From Orientallactaga sibirica (Eukaryota; Chordata; Mammalia; Rodentia; Dipodidae), in assembly GCA_036365145.1 (NCBI GenBank), contig JAEOAD010000001.1:104216001-104280000 (forward strand): a stretch of 64,000 bases of DNA. The letters run 5' to 3'. Numbering within the stretch: position 1 is the stretch's first letter; each line of letters begins with the position of its first letter. Made by a program: the position numbers and the translations under genes. The notes beneath the pieces were generated by a model, which ran no database searches, had not been told where the DNA came from, and saw only the letters and a list, made by a program, of their open reading frames with translations. Shown in pieces: positions 56,375 to 64,000 of the stretch.

Positions 56375-56416
56375 CTTTCTCTCTCTGTGTGTATCTCTCT
56401 CTCAAAAAAAAAAAAA
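56149..56416 (+). repeat. B2-type SINE, longer variant
   Basis: 'ggggctggagagatggctta' head. It carries the extra 'gtgatgcaagcatgcaatgc' segment of the subfamily also seen at 37.0 and 60.6 kb. A CT block (56,339-56,370) and A tail end it. Confidence 0.92.
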
Positions 56417-56464
56417 GATGAAAGAAAGAAAGGAGGGAAGGAACAGAGGGAGGGAGGGGTAATT

Positions 56465-56561
56465 TGGGGTTGGGAGAGAGAATAGCTCAATGATAGAGAA
56501 TGCATTTAACATGTATAAGAAATCCAGTTCAATCCTCAGCATCAAAAAAATGAAGGAAGGA

Positions 56562-56620
<59 letters not shown>
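56465..56620 (+). repeat. ID-type SINE with (AAAG)n tail
   Basis: 'ggggttgggagagagaatag' then 'ctcaatgatagagaatgcat' and 'ccagttcaatcctcagcatc' give a tRNA-derived ID head. The tail has become about 15 AAAG units (56,558-56,620). Confidence 0.75.
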
Positions 56621-56621
<1 letters not shown>

Positions 56622-56878
56622 GGGATGGGGAAGAAAACCAGGCAGGAAAGAGGAAACAATGATGGCTGTGTGTATGCTTTGAAAACAGGACACGCGGAGT
56701 TAAAAGGTGACTTTAGCAAAACATCTCAGGAATTTAGGAAGTAAGCTAAAGTAGCCCCAGATTAAGTTGAGAGGCAAACCAGGAGAACTTTTCATGTAAC
56801 TGTATGTGTGATCGAAAGTAAACTCTGTTTTCCCTCAGTCTATTTTCTCAGTAATAATAGAAATGAGAGTAGGAATGT

Positions 56879-57261
56879 TGTAGACAGCTCCACAGTGCTG
56901 GGATAAATATCCAAACCAGACACCGTTTATGTTAGGAGGGACTTATTTCCAGCTTATGGATCCATGGGGAAGTTCTATCAGTGGTGGAAGAAGCTGCTTC
57001 CATGCCATGCATCCAAGCAGAGAGAAACAAACAAACAGCCTGCAACACCAAAAAGCAGCAAGCAGTAGACACCCCACCAGAGCTCACACTCTCCTCACAC
57101 CTTTGAGCTGGATCTAGATCTGTCCCCAAACCTACCTTTGGGCTAGACCCCAGCATCCACCCCCAGCATCCACTCTCCTTCAGCCAGGCAGACAGAGACA
57201 CAAGTTACATGCTTTAATAAAACACCTGAGTCTATGGGGGATGTACATTCAAATGACCACA
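56879..57261 (-). mobile_element. MaLR-type LTR (same family as 15.6 kb)
   Basis: Reverse orientation, 'tgtagacagctccacagtgc' to 'attcaaatgaccaca', TG/CA ends. It shares its layout with the LTR at 58.2 kb ('aaccagacac', 'gaagaagctgcttccat', 'aaaacacctgagtctatggg'). No target duplication found. Confidence 0.7.
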
Positions 57262-57408
57262 AGGGGGGTCCCAATAAGCACAGCAGGCCAAGCACTCACC
57301 TTCCTAAAAAGAAGGAAAAAAACTCTCCATGGTTTCAGTAAATGTGTTAAAAAGAGAGTTTTAAAATCCAACAAGAGAGATGATAGTAAGATTTAAAAAT
57401 CCAAAAGA
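57262..57408. other. Short unassigned spacer
   Basis: Sequence between an LTR and a B1. No feature seen. Confidence 0.4.
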
Positions 57409-57531
57409 GGCCGGGCATGGTGGCACATACCTTTAATCCCACAGGACTCAAGAAGTAAGAAGATCACTGTGAGTTCAAGGCCAGCCTGGGCTAGAGGGAG
57501 ACCTTACCTTACAAAAAATAAAGGAAGCAAC
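57409..57531 (+). repeat. B1 SINE, shortened
   Basis: 'ggccgggcatggtggcacat' start and 'gaccttaccttacaaaaaat' end, with the central part slightly deleted. Flanks 'taaaaatccaaaag' and 'ttaaaaaccaaagg' are a decayed target duplication. Confidence 0.88.
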
Positions 57532-57546
57532 TTAAAAACCAAAGGG

Positions 57547-57950
57547 GGGGGGCTTGGGAGATGGTTCCATGGGGAACAGTGCTTGCTGCACAAGCATGAT
57601 GACCTGAATTCAATGCCAAGCATCTACTTTAAAATGGCATGGCTGGGGTTGGAGAGATGGCTTAGCAGTGAAGGCATTTGCCTGCAATGCCTAAGGATCC
57701 AGGTTTGATTCCCTAGTACCCCTGTAAGCCAGATGCATAAGGTGGCACATGCATCTGGAGTTCATTTGAAGTGGCTAAAGTCCCTGGTACATCCATTATT
57801 TCTATATCTGCCCCCCTCTCTCTGTGTCATAAATAAATAATTTTTCAAAAAAGGGCATGCCTGCATGCCCCTGTAACCCCAGTTATGGGTGGATCTCTGG
57901 TGCTTCATGGTCAGTAAGTCATACAGCTCATACACAGTACACACACCCCA
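57547..57950 (+). repeat. B4-type SINE split by a B2
   Basis: Left part 57,547-57,643 ('gggggcttgggagatggttc') and right part 57,847-57,950 ('gcatgcccctgtaaccccag', 'tcatacacagtacacacacc'). The join sequence 'aaaatggcatg' / 'aaaaagggcatg' repeats on both sides of the inserted B2. Confidence 0.75.
57644..57846 (+). repeat. B2-type SINE nested in B4
   Basis: 'ggggttggagagatggctta' head, 'caggtttgattccctagtac' B box and a short CT block. Confidence 0.92.
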
Positions 57951-58242
57951 AAGGGAGAGAGAGAAAACAAGAATTTTTAATATATCAATCTATCCAAGGA
58001 TAGCAAACCCATGGCAGTAGGAGAAGCTCAACGTAAGCCTGTACATGCTGCAGCATGTCAGAAAGGCTCAGCAACTAGAAGCACAAAGTTCCCGTGCACC
58101 TGAGGCATGGCCAGAGCCAGATCGCCAGAAGTCCTGAGGGGATGATGACGCTCACAGCTGTCCTCCTAACCTTTGTGATGCTCTATCTAGACCATGCTGA
58201 CAAGCACGGAGGGCCAAGAGCTTGAAATCAAAAGGCCTCTGC

Positions 58243-58634
58243 TGTAGTCAGCTTCACGTCACTGGGATGAACATCCAAACCAGGCACAGTGTCGAGGGGG
58301 AAGGGATTTATTTCAAGTTGACAGATCCAGGGAGGAAGGTCCACCGGTTGGGAGAAGAAGCTGCTTCCATACATCCAAGCAGAGAGAAATCATCCCCAGC
58401 CAGCAAACACCAAAAGGGACAAGCACAAAACCAGTAGCAACGTGAGCCCAGAACTCAAACTGCTCCTTGTACCTTTGGGCTGAAAAATAAAATAAGATAT
58501 GCCCCTCAAAACAATGTCGGATTCTAGGATCTGCCCCTGTGTCGCCTCCTCCAGCCAGGCTGCTAGACACTCAGCTTACAGGCTTTAAGAAAACACCTGC
58601 GTCTATGGGGGGGGGGTGTATTCAAACTACCACA
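58243..58634 (-). mobile_element. MaLR-type LTR (same family as 15.6 kb)
   Basis: 'tgtagtcagcttcacgtcac' to 'attcaaactaccaca', 392 bp, TG/CA ends on the reverse strand. It is closely similar in layout to 56,879-57,261. Target duplication not evident. Confidence 0.75.
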
Positions 58635-60520
58635 GCTTCTAAACTCAGGGACTCCAGGCACCCTCATATTCCCACAGGAAATCATAAGAAAATCTATACA
58701 GAAGCTGATGAGAGTATAAGCCCCTTTCTCCTACTTCCCTTCATAAGGAACATATAAACAGTCAAGTTTATAGCCACCCAGATGGAAATGAGAAATTTTT
58801 CTCTAGGGAAAATCAAAAGTCTAAGAAATTTCCCTGTACCTATTGAAAGAGCTGAAAATTCCCCACTGCCTTACAACAGCCTTTTACGGGCCTCCAGAAG
58901 AAGTCCACATTGGTTAGTCCTTCTATCACTTTTATATGCATCAATTAAGAACACTGAGCCAAGAGTCCTCAAACACTCGAGAAATGTATCTAGTATGAAA
59001 GATAGAAGAATTAAAAATAACAAGAATAGGAAACTTGGAAAAAAATAGAGAGTAGAGAGCAGTAAAAAAACAAGCCACCAATGAAAGCTGTAATTAATTC
59101 CTTCAGAGTAGCAAGAAGGGACGTGACGGTCATGACTCACGAACATGTTATTAATTAGAAGGAACATGGAAATATGAAAACTTGTGTTAAGAACTCAAAA
59201 GTGAGAGCAGAAATTAAAAATATGATGCACATCTGGGAAACAAGGTGAAGGCAACCCTCCCTAAAAGCTCCGTGATTCTCACATTGGCTGTCCTTGGGGA
59301 AGGGGAGGGAGAAGACGTTTCTTCTTCCCTGATGGGATAGGGCTTAGATTTTAGTTAGAGGGTTTTGAATTCAAATTGACCTCATTTAACAGAATAGATG
59401 TCCTAAATATCCAATTAGAATCTTGGAAATTGCTGATAAGCTAATTAAATCTTCTCTGAAATATGTATAACAAAAGGAGCAATTTCTTATCATCCTTAAC
59501 GCTACCTCTGACACATTTCAGAGGTGACTAATATCTTCAACTTTTCTTCCGTTTCTCCCCCATTTACTCCCTGGCTTCCAAGCACTGTGCAAATGGATTT
59601 TCATTTTCAGTGTTAGGTAATATCCATCAGCTTCTTACTGTAGAAAATGATGACTTAGATATTTCACCATGTCATTTCCCCTTGACTCCATCTCTTGGTT
59701 ACAACTTTAAACTTCAACTGAATCCGGAAACAGTGTCCATCACTCCCAATGCTGTACATCCTACTGACTTGACTCCAGAGCCATGATAGGGTCATAATGT
59801 TTATAGAAAAGGGACTGACTTGCCTAGTGGTATCATTCCTGAACTCTGTCAGAAACATCCAGGTTTAATTTTCCTCTTTGGAGGAGAAGGACCAAAAGAT
59901 GATAGGGTGAATCTTCTCAGACCTTTAGAACACCAGGTTGATAGAAACATCTTAGTTCAAGTACGTGTTTCTTCTTAACGCCTCCCTTACTGAAGCATTC
60001 TGCATGGCCATCCTGGAAGCAACCCAGCTGTGGTTTCCAGGTTATTAAGTACCAAGGTTGGTGGAATTTCTGAAGTACTTCCAGAAAACCTTATTATTTT
60101 ATGTGAGCCTTCAGTATAATCTTTGCCTAGAGGGTTGGAAAAAGCTATTTTCCAAGTGAAGTTGGGGACATTTCCAGCTCCAGAAAATATTCATAATATA
60201 TTAAGGACTTTCTACACCTGCAGGGATGTGGCAGGGAGAATTGAAACAGTGTATTGGGCACGTAGCAAAGGAACTGTGTTGCCCATCTCCAAGAGACTTG
60301 ATAGGCCTGTCTCTCATTGCAGTCCACTTACGGAATACAGCTTAGCTTTGTTGGCTGTGTTCACGTATCTCTTCCTCACTTTCCAGAGATGGATGACTCC
60401 AGATTGTCACTGATATTGTTGCGGTAGATGCTGCTGGACCTAGGAGGAGGTCTGTGTTCTTCATTATTCTCACAATAAAAAAGGGGACTGAGAATGACAT
60501 AGTATCAAAACCAGGTAGAG
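58635..60520. other. Gene-free, repeat-poor stretch
   Basis: About 1.9 kb without recognisable repeats. It carries several homeodomain-type TAATTA/ATTAG motifs at 59,091-59,450. No coding region is supported. Confidence 0.45.
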
Positions 60521-61000
60521 GGCTGGAGTGATGAACCAGCCCTTAAAAGTGCTTGCTTGGGGCTGGAGAGATGGCTTAGCGGTTAAGGCCCCTGCCTGCA
60601 AAGCCTAAGAATTCCCATTTGAATCTCCAGGTCCCACATTTAGCCAGACGTAAAAAGTAACACAAGCACATAATGTCACACATGCGCACAAGGGGGCACA
60701 CACATCTAGAGTGCATTCACAGTGGCTGAGAAGCCCTGGCACGCCCATTCTCTCTCTGCCTCTTCCTCTCTGTCTCTGTCTCTCTCTTTCTCTCTCTCTC
60801 AAAAAAAAGTTAAAAAAATAATTTTTTTATTTAAAAAAATAGTGCTTGCTTGCAAAGCCTGATGGCCTGGGTTTGATTCCCCATTTAACCTCATAATACC
60901 AGAGGCACAAAGTGGTGCATGCATCTGGAGTTCATTTGCAGTGGCAAGAGGCCCTGGCATTCTCTCTCTCTCTCTCTCTCTCCTTAGAAATAAATACAAT
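60521..61000 (+). repeat. B2-type SINE split by another B2
   Basis: Outer element 60,521-60,559 plus 60,853-61,000. It resumes exactly at 'caaagcctgatggcctgggt' after the insert. The repeated 'agtgcttgcttg' (60,548-60,559 and 60,841-60,852) is the target duplication. Confidence 0.9.
60560..60834 (+). repeat. Inner B2-type SINE, longer variant
   Basis: 'gggctggagagatggcttag'-type head, the subfamily-specific 'taacacaagcacataatgtc' segment, a CT block and an A/T tail. Confidence 0.92.
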
Positions 61001-61017
61001 GCTTGAATAAGTATTGA

Positions 61018-61120
61018 AGGGTCCCTTTGAAAGAGCAGGGAGGAGGACAATGGAACCTTTACTATGAATGTAAAATCAAAATAATATAAATAAAAAAATA
61101 TATATAAAAAAAAAAAAAAC
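61018..61120 (+). repeat. 3' end of the unidentified retroposon family
   Basis: 'gcagggaggaggacaatgga' then 'acctttactatgaatgtaaa' matches the 3' end of the insert in the provirus (45.83-45.88 kb), here followed by an A-rich tail. Confidence 0.65.
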
Positions 61121-61135
61121 TTGTGAATAAGGAGT

Positions 61136-61289
61136 GGCCGAGCATGGTGGTAGGAGGATCCCAGCACATGAGTTAGGAGGCCAGCCTGGGCCAGCCTGGG
61201 ACTACATAGTGAATTCCAGGTCAGCCTGAACTAGAGTGAAACCCTACCTCAAAAAAATAAATTAAAATTAAAATTAAAAAAAAAAAACA
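61136..61289 (+). repeat. B1 SINE, internally rearranged
   Basis: 'ggccgagcatggtggtagga' loses the usual 'cacgcctttaatcccagcac' order, and 'ggccagcctggg' is doubled. The 3' part and A tail are normal. Confidence 0.85.
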
Positions 61290-61638
61290 GAAGATATCCT
61301 GGGTTGTAAAGTTTTAAACATTTGTAATATCTCTATTAACATGGTTGAAATAACCTTGTTTTTAGCTTTGAAAGTTAATTTAGTAAATTATGCTGCCTCT
61401 GTATTACTCACTGAATTAATTGGAGGAAAGATAAAATCTTTTGCAAGTCCTGAGTATAGAAACTCCTTGAACTTTTTAAAATTTAGAGGAATGGCTAAAC
61501 CACTCAGGTATGAAATTCCTCTGGTCACTGAATTCCCTTTAACAGAAGTGTTTTTACATTATATTTATATTTTTTGGAGCTTTGGGCACTGAATGGTCAA
61601 ATATTTTGGGTATTATGGCCAGTATATATATATATATG
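61290..61638. other. AT-rich unassigned stretch
   Basis: An 83-codon plus-strand ORF (61,341-61,592) is AT-rich and resembles no family. A TA repeat at 61,623-61,637 adjoins the next B1. Confidence 0.4.
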
Positions 61639-61785
61639 GTTTTGGTTTTTCACGGTAGTGTCTCACTGTAGCCCAGGTTGACCTGGAATTCACTATGTAG
61701 TCTCAGGGTGGCCTTGAACTCTTAGAAATCTTCCTACCTCTGCCTCCTGAGTGCTGAGATTAAAGGCGTGCGCCACCACACCTGG
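61639..61785 (-). repeat. B1 SINE
   Basis: 'ttggtttttcacggtagtgt' to 'gtgcgccaccacacctggc', reverse orientation. Confidence 0.94.
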
Positions 61786-61789
61786 CTCA

Positions 61790-61967
61790 GTTTTTATATT
61801 TTTATTTATTTATTTGAGAGAGAGAGAGAATGGGCACACCAGGGCCTCTAGGCACTGCAAACAAACTCCAGACATATGTGCCACCTGTGCATCTGGCATA
61901 CATGGGTCCTGGGAAATCAAACCTGGGTCCTTGGGCTTCACAGAACAGCTACGCCATCTCTCCAGCC
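61790..61967 (-). repeat. B2-type SINE
   Basis: Reverse copy: 'tttatttatttatttgagag' tail side, 'tgcatctggcatacatgggt', ending 'tacgccatctctccagccc'. A few bases are lost near the head. Confidence 0.92.
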
Positions 61968-62345
61968 CACAGTTTTTAATGTTATACCATTAATTAGACA
62001 TTTACCAAAGGTCTCAATGTTTTCATTAAGGTAGTACAGGAGTTATACAAACTATTTTAAGTCACATTCATGTTATCTGTAATTGGGCATTGAAGTCATG
62101 TCCTTAAGCTCTTATTGGGCTTACTCAATAAGTGTTCCATATATTCTGCAAGTTTCTTGAATAAGATGATCCATTAGGTGCCAGAATGTTGGAGGAGCAC
62201 CTGCTATATATTTGACCTAGATAACTTAGATGCTTCCTGCCATTAAGAACGAGCTGAAGGTTTTTTCTTCCTTCCTGTTTGGCCCACGTCTTACGCTCTA
62301 TGGGGCAGAGCCTCCATTTGGCCATCACTACCTGAGCATCCCTCA
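61968..62345. other. Region upstream of the POLR1D-like retrocopy
   Basis: Unassigned. The last part (about 62,270-62,345) may be 5' UTR carried with the retrocopy, but I cannot verify its extent. No promoter recognised. Confidence 0.35.
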
Positions 62346-62748
62346 ATGGAAGAGGACCAGGAACTGGAGAGAAAAATATCAGGATTGAAAAACCTCAATG
62401 GCTGAAGGCAAGAGGAAGACAGCCCTGCAAATGGTCCAGGCAGCTGGAACAGATAGACACTGTGTGACATTTGTATTGCACAAGGAGGACCATACCCTAG
62501 GAACCACTCTGCGGTACATGATCATGAAGAACCCGGCAGTGGAATTTTGCGGTTACACTACGACCCATCCTTCAGAGAGCAAAGTTAATTTGCGCATTCA
62601 AACATGGGGTGCGTGTCCAGCTATTGAGCCATTTCAGAAAGGCCTAAAAGAGCTCATGAATGTCTGCCAACATGTCCTTGGTAAGTTTGAGGCCAGCATA
62701 AAGGACTATAAAGATCAAAAGGCAAGCAGAAATGGACACACATTCTAG
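62346..62748 (+). pseudogene. POLR1D: POLR1D (RPAC2/AC19) retrocopy with one frameshift
   Basis: Encodes the small subunit shared by RNA polymerases I and III, which pairs with POLR1C in an RpoA/L-type dimer. The copy is continuous with no introns. A first ATG at 62,346 opens '[16 protein letters not shown]', then a one-base insertion in an A run sends it to TGA at 62,403. From the internal ATG at 62,398 the native frame resumes and stays open for 116 codons to 62,748. It shows '[18 protein letters not shown]', '[20 protein letters not shown]', '[19 protein letters not shown]', '[19 protein letters not shown]' and 'KASRNGHTF'. The parent protein as I recall it is ~133 residues. Several changes (W, AC and TT at usually conserved spots) suggest relaxed constraint. 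The parent gene is spliced, so this is most likely a processed copy. An N-terminally shortened product is possible but unproven. Confidence 0.87.
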
Positions 62749-62957
62749 TCCTTATGCAGGATAAAGGAGGACTATCCTCATGAGCCTACAGAAGCCAGAA
62801 TTACAATTTGTGATTACAGCATGCTTTCATCTTCACAAAAATGTGGCTCTAGCTGTTGACCCGTTACAGTTGCTGAAATCTCTGCAAGAACTTTTGTGTT
62901 CGCCTAATCAATTCTCTCTCTTATTTAAACTTAAAAACGAAAAAAAGAACGAATTGA
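62749..62957 (+). other. Probable 3' UTR of the POLR1D-like retrocopy
   Basis: Follows the stop codon directly and ends in 'aaaaacgaaaaaaagaac', which could be a decayed poly-A tail or just the target of the next SINE. Extent uncertain. Confidence 0.4.
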
Positions 62958-63108
62958 GGGCTGGAGGAATGGCTTAGCAGTAAAGGCGTTTGCCTGCAAA
63001 GCCAAAGGACCCAGGTTCAATTCCCCAGGACCCACATTAGCCAGATGTACAAGGGGGTACATGCATCTGGAGTTCATTCGCAGTGGCTGGAGGCCCTGGC
63101 ACGCCTAT

Positions 63109-63143
<35 letters not shown>

Positions 63144-63222
63144 CTTTCTCTCTGTCTCTCCCTATTTCCCTCTCTCTCTCAAATAAGTAAAATAAATTTT
63201 AAAAAATTTTTAAAAAAAAAAA
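62958..63222 (+). repeat. B2-type SINE
   Basis: 'gggctggaggaatggcttag' head, 'caggttcaattccccaggac' B box, (CT)n-(GT)n block and A tail. Flanks 'aaagaacgaattga' and 'aaagaaccagttga' are a slightly decayed target duplication. Confidence 0.94.
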
Positions 63223-63893
63223 AGAACCAGTTGATGTGACACAATGAAACAGCCAACATGCCCAAAGTGTTCAAGCTAGTTAATGTTGGGGAAACATCAC
63301 TGGCGTGCTCCAGCCACTTAGATCCTGCTGTATGCTGTATTACCTTGGTAGGACACTCATCCTCAGTGGTGTAAACAAAGAGACTGGCTTTTCAAATCCT
63401 AGAGACCAATCACTGTTGATGATAAGGCAGACAAACCCTCTGTTTACAGTGCCTTTTTTAGTCCTCTGTAAATGTATTCATGTTTTCTGAGCAGAATGAA
63501 CAAGATCGGCCATCTCAACACCAGATGCCACCCTGTCCATTGCTATAAGTCACTACCATTCACTGTAGCCAAGCTGATGTCTGATACTATGGTCAGTGTG
63601 CAAAAAAGATTTTATTTGTAGCATAGCTAGCGTGAAATTTCAAGGAACACAATCTCTGTGGACAGGTTTTATAAACTGCCATCATTGTTACCCAAACCTA
63701 TGGTTTTTGAATACTAAATTATCTGTATGGTGGGTATTACTAAGCCTTTGAACTCCTTAGGTTAAATTTTCATGAGATGAGAACTGAAATCAAAATAGTG
63801 TGGCTCTTGTGAGATTCTGTCAGTATTGTGAGTATGTACAGGATTTCTTGATGATAACATTTACAAAATAGCTTGTTTACATAAATGTACCTT
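63223..63893. other. Unassigned stretch, possibly more retrocopy 3' UTR
   Basis: No ORF of note and no repeat recognised. If the B2 upstream is removed, it is continuous with the POLR1D-like 3' flank, so it may be part of the same processed transcript. Confidence 0.35.
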
Positions 63894-64000
63894 GGGGCTG
63901 GAGAGACGGCATAGCAGTTAAGGCACTTGCCTGTGAAGCCTAAGGACTCATGTTCGATTCTCCAGGTCCCTTGTAAGCCAGACACACAGTGACACAAGCA
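63894..64000 (+). repeat. B2-type SINE, cut by window edge
   Basis: 'ggggctggagagacggcata' head and 'tgttcgattctccaggtccc' B-box region. It continues beyond the window. Confidence 0.9.

Noticed and set aside
63894..63970. tRNA-like head at B2 copies
   Set aside because: A and B box-like motifs come from the tRNA ancestor of the SINE; there is no cloverleaf or intact anticodon arm.

Overview
This is a 64 kb stretch of rodent nuclear DNA with almost no host coding sequence. It is AT-leaning, intergenic and saturated with retroelements. B1-type (7SL-derived), B2-type (tRNA-derived head, long CT tract, AAATAAA tail) and B4/ID-type SINEs all occur together, alongside ORR1-like MaLR LTRs, rodent-type L1 3' ends and a gammaretrovirus-class provirus. 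B1 plus B2 plus B4 points to a mouse-like rodent (Myodonta). The B2 variant, with its 'gccagatgcacaaggtggcacatg' style body split by a (CT)n block, differs from the murine consensus as I know it. My best guess is a jerboa-type (Dipodoidea) genome, which is inference and not proven here.

Layout. 0-6.7 kb: unique-looking DNA with scattered SINEs and an old MaLR LTR. 6.9-9.1 kb: two L1 3' ends, one with its 5' part inverted, carrying nested B1s. 9.55-10.4 kb: a nearly perfect 48-bp-arm palindrome and a dispersed repeat of unknown family. 14.46-14.67 kb: a roughly 57-bp cryptic minisatellite. 15.6-18.3 kb: a solo MaLR LTR and a complete non-autonomous MaLR element, both with target-site duplications (TSDs). 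18.3-29 kb: MIRs, SINEs, a 280-bp polypurine tract and a solo ORR1-like LTR with TSD. 28.7-29.7 kb: a B4 SINE holding nested SINEs whose TSD is preserved three times. 32.9-33.6 kb: a probable solo LTR. 37.5-40.2 kb: the 5' part of an L1 (GC-rich repetitive 5' UTR, broken ORF1, start of ORF2) containing a perfect 171-bp internal duplication.

41.07-49.28 kb holds the main object: an endogenous gammaretrovirus-like provirus on the minus strand. It has two ~560-bp LTRs, a 4-bp GTGG target duplication, a polypurine tract, a proline-tRNA-like primer site, a leader with three 60-bp hairpin-rich repeats, gag, pol and a truncated env. It is defective. There are frameshifts in gag and pol, a 0.5-kb retroposon inside reverse transcriptase, a stop codon in integrase, and loss of nearly all of the surface part of env. 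Only the transmembrane part of env is still open. The two LTRs differ by roughly 5% on a hand count, so it is an old fixed insertion, not an active virus.

49.3-62 kb: an L1 3' end, MaLR fragments (one with a leucine-type primer site), MIRs and nested SINEs. At 62.35-62.75 kb lies the only recognisable host-gene-derived coding sequence: an intronless, probably retrocopied POLR1D (RNA polymerase I/III subunit) with one frameshift near its start and a 116-codon ORF afterwards. Nothing in the window looks like a new multi-gene system. The most unusual structures are the provirus leader repeats, the surviving envelope transmembrane ORF, the 9.6-kb palindrome and the L1 internal duplication.
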